A stretch of DNA of 7,660 bases from an uncultured Collinsella sp. (lineage in GTDB: Bacteria > Actinomycetota > Coriobacteriia > Coriobacteriales > Coriobacteriaceae): the NCBI GenBank assembly GCA_902495525.1, contig CABUXL010000079.1, forward strand, positions 1 through 7,660. Direction: 5' to 3'. Below are positions 1 through 6,228 of the stretch, piece after piece. The notes beneath the pieces are model-generated. The model did not search any database, was not told where the DNA came from, and worked only from the letters and a program-made list of their open reading frames with translations. Position numbers and translations under genes: made by a program. Within the stretch, counting starts at the first letter, position 1. Each line of letters starts with the position of its first letter.

Positions 1-620
1 GCGTCGTCGACGACGGTCGCAAAGTTGTACGTGGGCGTGCCATCGGAGCGGAAGATCACAAAGTCGTCGAGCTCCTTGGCGTCGAAGGTCACCTCGCCGT
101 GGACGGCATCGTGGATGACGACGTCGCCGCGGTCCTCGGGCACCTTGATGCGTAGGACGTAGGACTCGCCGGCCTCGATGCGACGGCGGGCCTCCTCGGG
201 ATCAAGATCGCGGCAACGGCGCTGATAGCCCTGGAAGGGATCCTTGCGCTCCTGCGCGGCCTTGCGATCGGCGTCGAGCTGCTCCTTGGTGCAGAAGCAG
301 GGATAGGCCTTACCCTCGTCCCAAAGCTTCTGGGCAGCCTGCTTGTACAGGTCCAGGCGCTCGGTCTGGGCGTAGGGGCCAAAGTCTCCGCCCACCTCGG
401 GACCCTCGTCCCAGTCCAGGCCCAGCCAACGCATGGCGCGCAGGATGATCTGCGTGTTCTCGTCGGTGGAACGGGTGGGATCGGTGTCGTCGATGCGCAG
501 GATGAACGTGCCGCCGTTAGCACGGGCGAAAGCCCAGTTATAGATAGCGGTGCGGGCGCCGCCGATGTGCAGCTTGCCCGTCGGTGAGGGTGCAAAGCGG
601 ACGCGAACGTCTGATGCCAT
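1..620 (-). CDS. gltX: Glutamyl-tRNA synthetase, N-terminal part (cut by window edge)
   Basis: This class I aminoacyl-tRNA synthetase attaches glutamate to tRNA-Glu in the cytoplasm. Reading the minus strand from the ATG at 620-618 gives 206 residues before the window ends. It opens with MASDVRVRFAPSPTGKLHIG, which carries the class I HIGH-type signature (HIGG, residues 18-21) inside the Rossmann fold. The glutamate-site region LRIDDTDPTR follows at 41-50. A probable zinc site is formed by C108-x-C110, Y132 and C136, in the C-x-C...Y-x3-C arrangement known from GluRS and YadB-type enzymes. The KMSKS loop and the anticodon-binding domain should lie outside the window. The start is supported by GAGGAG six bases upstream on the minus strand. 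It is transcribed divergently from metK. A glutamyl-Q-tRNA(Asp) synthetase (YadB-like) shares this N-terminal fold, so the missing half would settle the choice. The context and the standard N-terminus favour gltX. Confidence 0.95.
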   Translation of the reverse strand, partial: MASDVRVRFAPSPTGKLHIGGARTAIYNWAFARANGGTFILRIDDTDPTRSTDENTQIILRAMRWLGLDWDEGPEVGGDFGPYAQTERLDLYKQAAQKLWDEGKAYPCFCTKEQLDADRKAAQERKDPFQGYQRRCRDLDPEEARRRIEAGESYVLRIKVPEDRGDVVIHDAVHGEVTFDAKELDDFVIFRSDGTPTYNFATVVDD

Positions 621-660
621 GGAAATCTCCTCGATTGCAGGATGGATGTCTAACCGCACC

Positions 661-691
661 AGTATAAAGCATCAAAGCAACCTCCGCACAA
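661..691 (-). promoter_or_regulatory. Candidate gltX promoter
   Basis: On the minus strand TATACT (complement of 661-666) is a good -10 hexamer, about 40 bases upstream of the gltX start codon. The best -35 at usable distance is TTGTGC (complement of 686-691), a weak match with a 19-base spacer. It lies just gltX-proximal to the repeat element at 707-911. This is inferred from sequence only. Confidence 0.4.
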
Positions 692-706
692 AGGGCACCG
701 ACCCAG

Positions 707-911
707 TCATTGGGGACAGACTTAAATGACCATTCGTTGGGGACGTTCTTCGAAGCTAACTGAACAGGAGTGTCCCAAACTGCCGTCACTTGGGGACGTT
801 CCTAAACTGCCGGCAGAAAGGGACCGTCCCCAAGTGCCGACACATAAGGAACGTCCCCAGGTGCCGTAAGAGTGTTCCTATTGGCTGGTCATTTAAGTCT
901 GTCCCCAATGA
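707..911. repeat. REP-like palindromic intergenic element (TTGGGGAC family)
   Basis: This 205-bp element is bounded by a perfect 26-bp inverted repeat (707-732 and 886-911), beginning TCATTGGGGACAGACTT on the left. Inside, the core TTGGGGAC occurs three times on the plus strand (710, 737, 790). Three times it appears on the minus strand (GTCCCCAA at 826 and 901, GTCCCCAG at 853). The innermost pair, 787-802 against 821-836, is complementary at 15 of 16 positions and centres on the palindrome CTGCCGGCAG (807-816). The whole can extrude as a long cruciform or fold as nested RNA hairpins. Its modular inverted layout resembles REP/BIME elements mobilised by REP-associated tyrosine transposases, but no transposase is present here. 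It fills most of the 402-base gap between gltX and metK. Small open frames crossing it look non-coding. Confidence 0.8.
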
Positions 912-927
912 GTAGGTGCGGAAAGGG

Positions 928-955
928 TGTGAATGTTTGATTTACGCGCTATGAT
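928..955 (+). promoter_or_regulatory. Candidate metK promoter
   Basis: TATGAT at 950-955 matches the -10 consensus at five of six positions. The -35 region is poor: TGTGAA at 928-933 with a 16-base spacer is the best I can find. Transcription would start near 962, giving a leader of about 60 bases. It is the only reasonable -10 between the repeat element and metK. Confidence 0.4.
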
Positions 956-960
956 GTGCC

Positions 961-1026
961 CTTGCATAGAGAGCCCGGCGGAATGGTAACGGTCGCCGGG
1001 ACACGTTTTTGAAAGGACAATCATGT
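961..1026 (+). ncRNA. Structured metK leader, candidate SAM-responsive element
   Basis: A perfect 7-bp hairpin, CCCGGCG (974-980) with CGCCGGG (994-1000), encloses a 13-base loop. That loop can be further closed by U984-G991 and G985-C990 around a GUAA tetraloop. Two weaker helices can be drawn. GUUUU (1005-1009) pairs with AGGAC (1014-1018), burying the Shine-Dalgarno AGGA. GCAU (964-967) pairs with AUGU (1023-1026), which includes the start codon. Together they form a three-way junction with the ribosome binding site inside. Small SAM riboswitches are known upstream of metK in other bacteria (SAM-III, SAM-VI, SAM/SAH). I do not recognise any of these consensus sequences with certainty here. 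Only the 7-bp hairpin is secure; the switch is inference. Confidence 0.35.
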
Positions 1027-2303
1027 CAGAAGAACTTCGTTCCATCCCGCCCCAACACGGGTCCTTTGTTTTTACGTCAGAGTCGGTGACCGAAGGTCAT
1101 CCCGATAAGATCGCTGACCAGATCAGCGACGCCGTCCTCGACGCAATCCTCGCCAAAGAAATAGAGCTCCAGGAGCAGGGCTACATCGCCCCCAACGGCG
1201 TGCCTGCCAACGTTGAGAACGTCCGTTGCGCCTGCGAGACCCTCGTGACCACCGGCACTGTCATCGTCGCCGGCGAGATTCGCACCCAGGCCTACGTCGA
1301 CGTACAGGAAATCGCCCGCGGTGTTATCCGCCGCATCGGCTACAACCGTGCCAAGTTCGGTTTTGACTGCGACACTTGCGGCGTTATGAGCCTCATCCAC
1401 GAGCAGTCGCCCGATATCGCCCAGGGCGTTGACGAGTCCTTCGAGACCCAGACCGGCGCTACCACCGACCCGATCGACCTGATCGGCGCCGGCGACCAAG
1501 GCATGATGTTCGGTTATGCCTCCAACGAAACCAAGACCCTCATGCCCATGCCGCACTACCTGGCGAGCCGCCTGGCCGAGCGCTTGGCCGCCGTGCGTCA
1601 CGACGGCACCCTCGCCTATCTGCGTCCCGACGGCAAGACCCAGGTCACCGTGCGCTACGAGGAAGGCAAGCCCGTCGAGGTCACGACCATCGTCATCTCC
1701 ACGCAGCACGCCGCAGAGATTGAGGACATGGGCAAGATCAAGGCCGACCTCATCGAGCACGTCATCACCCCGGTCATGGCTGCCGAGAACATGCCGTGGG
1801 ACAACGCGGACATCTATGTGAACCCCACCGGTCGCTTTGTCGTAGGCGGCCCCATGGGCGACACGGGCCTGACCGGCCGCAAGATCATCGTCGACACCTA
1901 TGGCGGCTACGGCCGTCACGGCGGCGGCGCCTTTAGCGGCAAGGACTGGACCAAGGTTGACCGCTCCGCCGCGTATGCCGCGCGCTGGGTCGCCAAGAAC
2001 GTGGTCGCCGCCGGTCTGGCCGACCGATGCGAAGTCGAGCTTGCCTACGCCATCGGCGTTTCCAAGCCCCTCTCAATCATGGTCGACACCTTCGGTACCG
2101 CGCATGTTGCCGAGGACAAGATCGTCGAGGCCGTTGAGAAGACCTTCGACCTGCGCCCGGGCGCAATCATCCGCGACCTAGACCTGCGTCGCCCCATCTA
2201 CGAAAAGACGGCAGCCTACGGTCACTTCGGCCGCGAAGACGCCGACTTCACCTGGGAGAATACCGACCGAGTCGAAGAACTCAAAGCAGCCTGTGGCCTG
2301 TAG
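1023..2303 (+). CDS. metK: S-adenosylmethionine synthetase (methionine adenosyltransferase)
   Basis: This cytosolic enzyme makes S-adenosylmethionine, the main methyl donor, from methionine and ATP, releasing phosphate and pyrophosphate. The 426-residue protein shows the family landmarks: TSESVTEGHPDKIADQISDA (18-37) with the ATP-binding His-Pro-Asp-Lys, GAGDQGMMFGYA (155-166), FVVGGPMGDTGLTGRK (272-287), and the glycine-rich loop GGGAFSGKDWTKVDRS (300-315). It is longer than the E. coli enzyme (384 residues), partly because about 18 extra residues lie between DAIL (40-43) and ACET (70-73). Position 309 is Trp where E. coli has Pro (GKDP). The start is set by GAAAGGA at 1011-1017, five bases before the ATG. 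The gene stands alone: gltX is divergent upstream and a strong terminator follows. A long antisense open frame inside it is a composition artefact. Confidence 0.98.
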   Translation: MSEELRSIPPQHGSFVFTSESVTEGHPDKIADQISDAVLDAILAKEIELQEQGYIAPNGVPANVENVRCACETLVTTGTVIVAGEIRTQAYVDVQEIARGVIRRIGYNRAKFGFDCDTCGVMSLIHEQSPDIAQGVDESFETQTGATTDPIDLIGAGDQGMMFGYASNETKTLMPMPHYLASRLAERLAAVRHDGTLAYLRPDGKTQVTVRYEEGKPVEVTTIVISTQHAAEIEDMGKIKADLIEHVITPVMAAENMPWDNADIYVNPTGRFVVGGPMGDTGLTGRKIIVDTYGGYGRHGGGAFSGKDWTKVDRSAAYAARWVAKNVVAAGLADRCEVELAYAIGVSKPLSIMVDTFGTAHVAEDKIVEAVEKTFDLRPGAIIRDLDLRRPIYEKTAAYGHFGREDADFTWENTDRVEELKAACGL

Positions 2304-2340
2304 GCTTACGAGAAAAGCCACAGCCAAATAGAAACACGCC

Positions 2341-2376
2341 AAAAAGAGGTACCGGAACAACCGGTACCTCTTTTTT
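2341..2376 (+). terminator. Rho-independent terminator after metK
   Basis: GAGGTACCGG (2346-2355) pairs perfectly with CCGGTACCTC (2361-2370) around the loop AACAA. Six T residues follow (2371-2376), and five A residues precede the stem (2341-2345), so it could also work on the other strand. It lies 37 bases after the metK stop codon and separates metK from the serine dehydratase gene. Confidence 0.95.
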
Positions 2377-2470
2377 ATTAACCGGTGGCGAAGATGAGTC
2401 GACATGGGACGCAGAATAGGTTCCCAGCTGATGAATTTTGCAGCAAGCGTGCCCCTACCATGTATCCTAA
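2377..2470 (+). other. Gene-free stretch with weak fold and weak promoter-like signal
   Basis: This is the first part of the 311-base gap before the serine dehydratase gene. I see no convincing gene. ACATGG (2402-2407) could pair with CCATGT (2458-2463). Inside that, TGGGA (2405-2409) with TCCCA (2422-2426), and GCTG (2427-2430) with CAGC (2441-2444), could form small hairpins. TTGCAG (2438-2443) and TATCCT (2463-2468), 19 bases apart, form a poor promoter-like pair that would start transcription at the edge of the inverted repeat at 2471. None of this is strong. Confidence 0.25.
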
Positions 2471-2591
2471 GTTCCGAGGGCTTTGGTATTTGGTCGATCG
2501 CGAGTTCCGCACGAGCCGGAGGCCACTTAATGTGGCCTCCGTGCGAGCCAGGACTGTAGAGCAGGCGACCAAATACCAAAGCCCTCGGAAC
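2471..2591. repeat. 26-bp perfect inverted repeat enclosing a hairpin (MITE-like or structured leader)
   Basis: The 26-bp arm at 2471-2496 begins GTTCCGAGGGCTTTGG, and its exact reverse complement lies at 2566-2591. The 69 bases between contain another perfect 10-bp hairpin, CGGAGGCCAC (2517-2526) with GTGGCCTCCG (2532-2541), loop TTAAT. No T-run follows either arm, so it is not a normal intrinsic terminator. No flanking target-site duplication is visible. The right arm ends 23 bases before the serine dehydratase start codon, so a transcript from upstream would carry a very stable hairpin in its leader. It could be a miniature inverted-repeat element, a regulatory leader or an invertible segment. 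The sequence alone does not decide. Confidence 0.75.
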
Positions 2592-2614
2592 GACGGGATA
2601 GAACAGGAGCGCAT

Positions 2615-4222
2615 ATGGCAGGCAAGCCGCAAACACTAGCTACGACCTCGGCATTCGAGATCTTGGGCCCCGTCATGGTCGGCCCCAGTTCATCGCACAC
2701 CGCCGGCGCCCTGCGGTGCGCCCAAGTTGCCGCCAGCCTGCTGGAAGGCCGCATTACCAAAGTCACCTTTGAGCTGTGGAACTCCTTCGCCCACACCTAC
2801 CGCGGCCACGGTACCGACCGTGCGCTCGTCGCGGGCATCCTGGGCCTCGACACCGATGACGAAAATATCAAGCAGGCCTTCGACCTCGCACGCGAGCAGG
2901 GCCTCGAATATCACTTTGACATCAAGGGGGACGACGCCTCCATCCACCCCAACACGGTCGACATCGACATGGTCGACGCCACGGGCGCCACGGCGCAGGT
3001 ACGCGGCGAGAGCCTGGGCGGCGGCAAGATGCGCATCAGCCGCATCAACGGCGTCGGCGTCGATATCTCGGGCATGTATTCCACGCTCTTCGTGGCGCAC
3101 CAGGACGTCCCCGGCGTGCTCGCAGCGCTCACCAACCTGCTCGCCTACGCCCATGTGAACATCGCCTTCTGCCGCACCTACCGCACCGAAGTGGGCGGCC
3201 AGGCCTACTCCGTCTTTGAGACCGACGGCGCCCCCGACGACACCGTCGTCCCCATGCTCCGCAAGCTCGACAATGTCGATTACGCGACCTTTATCGAGCT
3301 CCCCGGTTCTGCTTCGTCGCTCTCCCCCGGCGTCTCGGCCAAGGAAATCTTCGACGACGGCGAGCAGCTGCTCGATGCGTGCGAGGAACTGGGGCTCAGC
3401 ATCGGCGCCGTTATGGCCGTGCGCGAGGCGCGTCTGACCGGCGAGGCCCACGCCGTCGCCGCCATGCGCCGCGTGCTCGACGTCATGCGCGAAGAGACCA
3501 CAGCCCCCATTTCCAATCCACAGCGCTCGCTCGGCGGCCTCATCGGCGGCGAGGCAAAGCTTGTCGATGCCACCAGCCGAAACGATCTGAGTATAAGCCT
3601 GATGGGCGCCGTCCAGACTGACGCCGTGGCCCGCGCCATGGCCGTGCTCGAGCGCTCGGCCACGATGGGCGTAATCGTCGCAGCTCCGACGGCAGGATCC
3701 GCGGGCGTCGTCCCCGGCTGTGTGCTGGCACTCGCCGATCACCTTCAGCTCGACGACGAGCAGGTCATGGACGCGCTCTACTGCGCAGCCGCCATCGGTC
3801 TCAACCTCACCACGAGCGCCTGCGTCGCCGGCGCCGAGGGCGGCTGCCAGGCCGAGGTGGGAAGCGCCGCCGCCATGGCAGCCGCCGCTCTGGTGCAGAT
3901 GCTCGGCGGCACGCCCGAGCAGGCTCTCGACGCCAGTTCCATCGCGCTGAGTAACCTGCTGGGCCTCGTTTGCGACCCCGTCGGTGGCCTCGTGGAGGTG
4001 CCCTGCCAAAACCGCAACGCCATCGGCGTGGCAGCGGCCTTTAGCTCGGCACAACTCGCCCTCGCAGGCATTAAGAGCTTGGTGCCGTTTGACCAGATGG
4101 CACATGTCATGCTCTCGGTGGGTCACGCGTTGCCGGCCACGCTACGCGAGACGGCAAAGGGCGGCATCGCGCAGGCACCGGCCGCACTTTCAGCCTGTGC
4201 AAAATGCGGTGTGTGCGGATAA
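2615..4222 (+). CDS. sdaA: L-serine dehydratase, iron-sulfur dependent, single-chain beta-ACT-alpha form
   Basis: This enzyme deaminates L-serine to pyruvate and ammonia in the cytoplasm, using an oxygen-sensitive [4Fe-4S] cluster. The 535-residue protein joins in one chain what Bacillus subtilis encodes as SdaAB and SdaAA. The beta domain comes first, with GPSSSHTAG at 23-31. An ACT regulatory domain spans about 156-230 (STLFVAHQDVPGVLAALTNL). The alpha domain runs from about 241. Alpha-domain landmarks are AAPTAGSAGVVPG (356-368), AGAEGGCQAEVGSAAAM (405-421) and CDPVGGLVEVPCQNRNA (453-469). C411, C453 and C464 are the expected cluster ligands. The chain ends CAKCGVCG, with Cys at 528, 531 and 534; in the Legionella enzyme a C-terminal Cys reaches into the active site as a ligand. 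AGGAG at 2605-2609, five bases before the ATG, supports the start. The gene is monocistronic, between a repeat element and a terminator. Confidence 0.96.
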   Translation: MAGKPQTLATTSAFEILGPVMVGPSSSHTAGALRCAQVAASLLEGRITKVTFELWNSFAHTYRGHGTDRALVAGILGLDTDDENIKQAFDLAREQGLEYHFDIKGDDASIHPNTVDIDMVDATGATAQVRGESLGGGKMRISRINGVGVDISGMYSTLFVAHQDVPGVLAALTNLLAYAHVNIAFCRTYRTEVGGQAYSVFETDGAPDDTVVPMLRKLDNVDYATFIELPGSASSLSPGVSAKEIFDDGEQLLDACEELGLSIGAVMAVREARLTGEAHAVAAMRRVLDVMREETTAPISNPQRSLGGLIGGEAKLVDATSRNDLSISLMGAVQTDAVARAMAVLERSATMGVIVAAPTAGSAGVVPGCVLALADHLQLDDEQVMDALYCAAAIGLNLTTSACVAGAEGGCQAEVGSAAAMAAAALVQMLGGTPEQALDASSIALSNLLGLVCDPVGGLVEVPCQNRNAIGVAAAFSSAQLALAGIKSLVPFDQMAHVMLSVGHALPATLRETAKGGIAQAPAALSACAKCGVCG

Positions 4223-4240
4223 CGGCTAAGAACGACTCAA

Positions 4241-4267
4241 AGGTGGGACAAATGTCCCACCTCTTTT
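4241..4267 (+). terminator. Rho-independent terminator after the serine dehydratase gene
   Basis: AGGTGGGAC (4241-4249) pairs perfectly with GTCCCACCT (4254-4262) around the loop AAAT. It is followed by CTTTT (4263-4267). The T-run is short but the stem is strong, and it lies 18 bases past the stop codon. Confidence 0.85.
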
Positions 4268-4285
4268 GAATGCCACCGTTTCCGT

Positions 4286-4314
4286 ACCACAAACAGCAGG
4301 GCAATCGCTATAAT
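4286..4314 (+). promoter_or_regulatory. Candidate promoter of the L,D-transpeptidase gene
   Basis: A perfect -10 hexamer TATAAT lies at 4309-4314. ACCACA at 4286-4291, with a 17-base spacer, matches three of six positions of the -35 consensus. It lies just after the upstream terminator. The expected start is near 4321, giving a leader of about 50 bases. Confidence 0.6.
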
Positions 4315-4371
4315 GCAAGCCCAGTAAAAACACGATGAGCCGCAAGGCGAAATTCGAAGGATATGCATACG

Positions 4372-6096
4372 ATGTCGCAAAACGATCGAACTCAACTGAT
4401 TCCCGATCCGCAGCAGCCGAGCAAGCACACCGGCGGCGTTCAGTCGCCGCGTCCTATCGCGCCGAGCCACGGTCAGCAGCGTGGTGCGACAAACGCTTCC
4501 CAACGCCCGAACCAGCAGCGTCAACAACGTCAGCAACGCCAGGCAAACGGCAACGCGCCCAAGCTGCCCCCCACGCACACCCGAGGTGATCGCGGCCCCG
4601 CGCGCAAGTCCGCCGGCAACAATAAGTCGGGCAAAAAGACGACGCTCTTTGTCGTCTTGGGTCTTATCGTCATTGTCTATATCGTGGGCGTCGTAGCGTT
4701 TTCGCAGGTAGCCTACCCCAACACCACCATCGCCGGCGTCGACGTCTCGTTCTCCAACGCTTCGTCTGCCGCAACCAAGGTCAACTCGGCATGGAAGCAC
4801 TATAAGCTCACCGTGACAGGCGATGACTTTAGCTGGACCTATCAGCCCGACTCCGATGAGCCCATCGTCGCCGGCGAAGCTGCCGCAAAAGAGATTATCG
4901 GCCACAACGAGGCCTTTATATGGCCGGTCCGCCTTGTGGAATCCTTAAGCGGCAAGACCAAAACAACCGCTACCTCCAACGAAGTCGATCTTGATCAAGA
5001 CGTCGACCTGTCCATGCTCTCCGGCACCTTTGACCATAAGAAATTTGAGAAGGATCTGGGCGCCGCCATCGACGAGTTTAACGAGGGGCGTTCGGGCACG
5101 TTCGAGGCCAATAGCTCCTATGACGAGCAAGCGGGCAAGTTTACCGTCGAGAAGGCGCGCTCCAACGAAAAACTCAACCGCGAGCACGTCATTAAGTATG
5201 CCGAGCTCGAACTTGCCTCGCTGGCCGAGACCGTAGATCTTTCCAAGCTCGGCAACGATGCCTATGAGCCGCTCAATGGAACGCTGACCGATGATCAGAT
5301 TCAGGCCGCATGCGATGCCGCCAACAACTTCCTAGGCGTCAACGTGACCCTCAAGCTCAACGGCGAGGATGCCGGCAAGGTTGATGGCAGCTCCGTATTG
5401 CAGTGGATCAGCTTTGCCGATCCCGCCAACCCCACACTCGATACGACGCAGATCAGCAGCTGGGCAGCCGAGCTCGCCAACGGCTTTAATACCGTGGGCT
5501 CCACTCGCTGGTGGACGCGCGCCGATGGCAAGCAGTGCGCCGTCGAAGGCGGTGACTTTGGTTGGTCCATCGACAGCAGCTCGCTCGCCAAGCAGGTCGA
5601 GGACGCCATTAACAACAAACAGACCGGCGAAATCGAGATCAAGTACTCCCAGAAGGCCGACACCTTTACCGCAAAGGGAGAGCCCGACTGGAAGGCGTAT
5701 ATCGACGTCGACCTGTCCGAGCAGCACGCGCGCTACTATGACGAGAACGGTAATATCGTTTGGGAGGCCAACTTTATTTCCGGCAAACCGGGCGAAGACG
5801 CAACCCCCGAGGGCGTGTGGCAGATCAACAGCAACGACGGCGGCAGCACCCTGATTGGAGCCAAGGACCCTGAAACCGGTAAGCCCAAATACGAGAGCCC
5901 GGTGAGCTACTGGATGCCGTTTGAGGGCAACATGATCGGCTTCCACGATGCCACCTGGCAAAACGACAAGAGCTTCGATAACGCCGAGTCGTACAAGTGG
6001 TGCGGCAGCCACGGCTGCATCAACCTGCGCCTGGCCGACGCCAAGGCACTTCACGACTGCATCAAAGTCGGCCTGTGCGTGGTTGTCCACTCGTAG
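4372..6096 (+). CDS. Membrane-anchored L,D-transpeptidase (YkuD domain with peptidoglycan-binding-like region)
   Basis: This enzyme probably forms 3-3 cross-links in peptidoglycan outside the membrane. From the start chosen here it has 574 residues. A cytoplasmic, Gln/Arg/Asn/Pro-rich, positively charged tail (1-90, with QQRQQRQQRQ at 48-57) precedes one membrane segment (TLFVVLGLIVIVYIVGVVAF, 91-110). A long extracellular part follows. It resembles PG_binding_4 repeats, with IAGVDVSFSNA at about 120-130 and EGGDFGWSID at about 392-401. The C-terminal YkuD domain (about 440-573) has the catalytic signature: GFHDA (His525) and SHGCIN (546-551) with nucleophile Cys549. An ATG at 4363 is also in frame, but GAAGGA (4356-4361) would lie almost against it. 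The ATG at 4372 leaves 10 bases and is preferred. The gene follows a good promoter. A related adaptor-protein gene lies 132 bases downstream on the same strand. Confidence 0.93.
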   Translation: MSQNDRTQLIPDPQQPSKHTGGVQSPRPIAPSHGQQRGATNASQRPNQQRQQRQQRQANGNAPKLPPTHTRGDRGPARKSAGNNKSGKKTTLFVVLGLIVIVYIVGVVAFSQVAYPNTTIAGVDVSFSNASSAATKVNSAWKHYKLTVTGDDFSWTYQPDSDEPIVAGEAAAKEIIGHNEAFIWPVRLVESLSGKTKTTATSNEVDLDQDVDLSMLSGTFDHKKFEKDLGAAIDEFNEGRSGTFEANSSYDEQAGKFTVEKARSNEKLNREHVIKYAELELASLAETVDLSKLGNDAYEPLNGTLTDDQIQAACDAANNFLGVNVTLKLNGEDAGKVDGSSVLQWISFADPANPTLDTTQISSWAAELANGFNTVGSTRWWTRADGKQCAVEGGDFGWSIDSSSLAKQVEDAINNKQTGEIEIKYSQKADTFTAKGEPDWKAYIDVDLSEQHARYYDENGNIVWEANFISGKPGEDATPEGVWQINSNDGGSTLIGAKDPETGKPKYESPVSYWMPFEGNMIGFHDATWQNDKSFDNAESYKWCGSHGCINLRLADAKALHDCIKVGLCVVVHS

Positions 6097-6121
6097 TGCA
6101 ACGCGCGCATTCCTACAACGT

Positions 6122-6150
6122 GGAACTGCTGCGACCAATCTAACAGTTCC
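6122..6150 (+). other. Small hairpin just after the L,D-transpeptidase gene
   Basis: GGAACTG (6122-6128) is perfectly complementary to CAGTTCC (6144-6150), enclosing a 15-base loop. GAAAGAAACC follows, so there is no U-tract. It may help protect or end the upstream transcript. The evidence is limited to the 7-bp match. Confidence 0.35.
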
Positions 6151-6165
6151 GAAAGAAACCGTCCC

Positions 6166-6193
6166 ATGCGCCCACCCCAACCGGTGGGCGCAT
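6166..6193 (+). terminator. Strong hairpin between the transpeptidase and adaptor genes, possible weak terminator
   Basis: ATGCGCCCACC (6166-6176) pairs perfectly with GGTGGGCGCAT (6183-6193) around the loop CCAACC, an 11-bp GC-rich stem. What follows is ATACTTATC, which is not a proper U-run, so termination may be incomplete. The hairpin ends 35 bases before the adaptor start codon. It may therefore separate or attenuate two otherwise co-directional genes. Confidence 0.5.
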
Positions 6194-6228
6194 ATACTTA
6201 TCAAGGTACTTTCTATAAAGGAGACGCT

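Noticed and set aside
89..595. 168-codon minus-strand frame overlapping gltX
   Set aside because: It overlaps the true gltX frame, is rich in Arg/Pro/Ser/Ala as expected of a shifted frame, and lacks any motif. The gltX frame has clear catalytic signatures.
538..789. 83-codon minus-strand frame at the gltX start and repeat element
   Set aside because: It runs through the REP-like repeats and overlaps the gltX start. The peptide is a translation of repeats rather than a protein family.
988..1007. H-type pseudoknot in the metK leader (AACG 988-991 with CGUU 1004-1007)
   Set aside because: The connecting segment of three bases is probably too short to span the 7-bp stem, and the four pairs compete with the helix that covers the Shine-Dalgarno.
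1077..1919. 280-codon open frame antisense to metK
   Set aside because: It is a shadow of metK with biased Gly/Val/Asp/His composition, no recognisable domain and no sign of its own expression.
2385..2639. 84-codon frames on both strands across the metK-sdaA gap
   Set aside because: Both strands are open and share the peptide RGLWYLV only because the 26-bp palindrome reads the same way on each strand. They overlap the sdaA start and have no plausible start signals.
2690..4126. 478-codon open frame antisense to the serine dehydratase gene
   Set aside because: It lies wholly inside a confidently identified gene on the other strand. Its His/Ala/Gly/Asp-rich composition is typical of the antisense of GC-rich codons, and no family motif is visible.
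4335..4589. 84-codon plus-strand frame overlapping the transpeptidase N-terminus
   Set aside because: It is out of frame with the transpeptidase gene, has no good ribosome binding site and shows no family similarity.
6214..6219. TATAAA as a -10 element for the adaptor gene
   Set aside because: It abuts the Shine-Dalgarno, so transcription would start at about the start codon. No -35 is present at a suitable distance.
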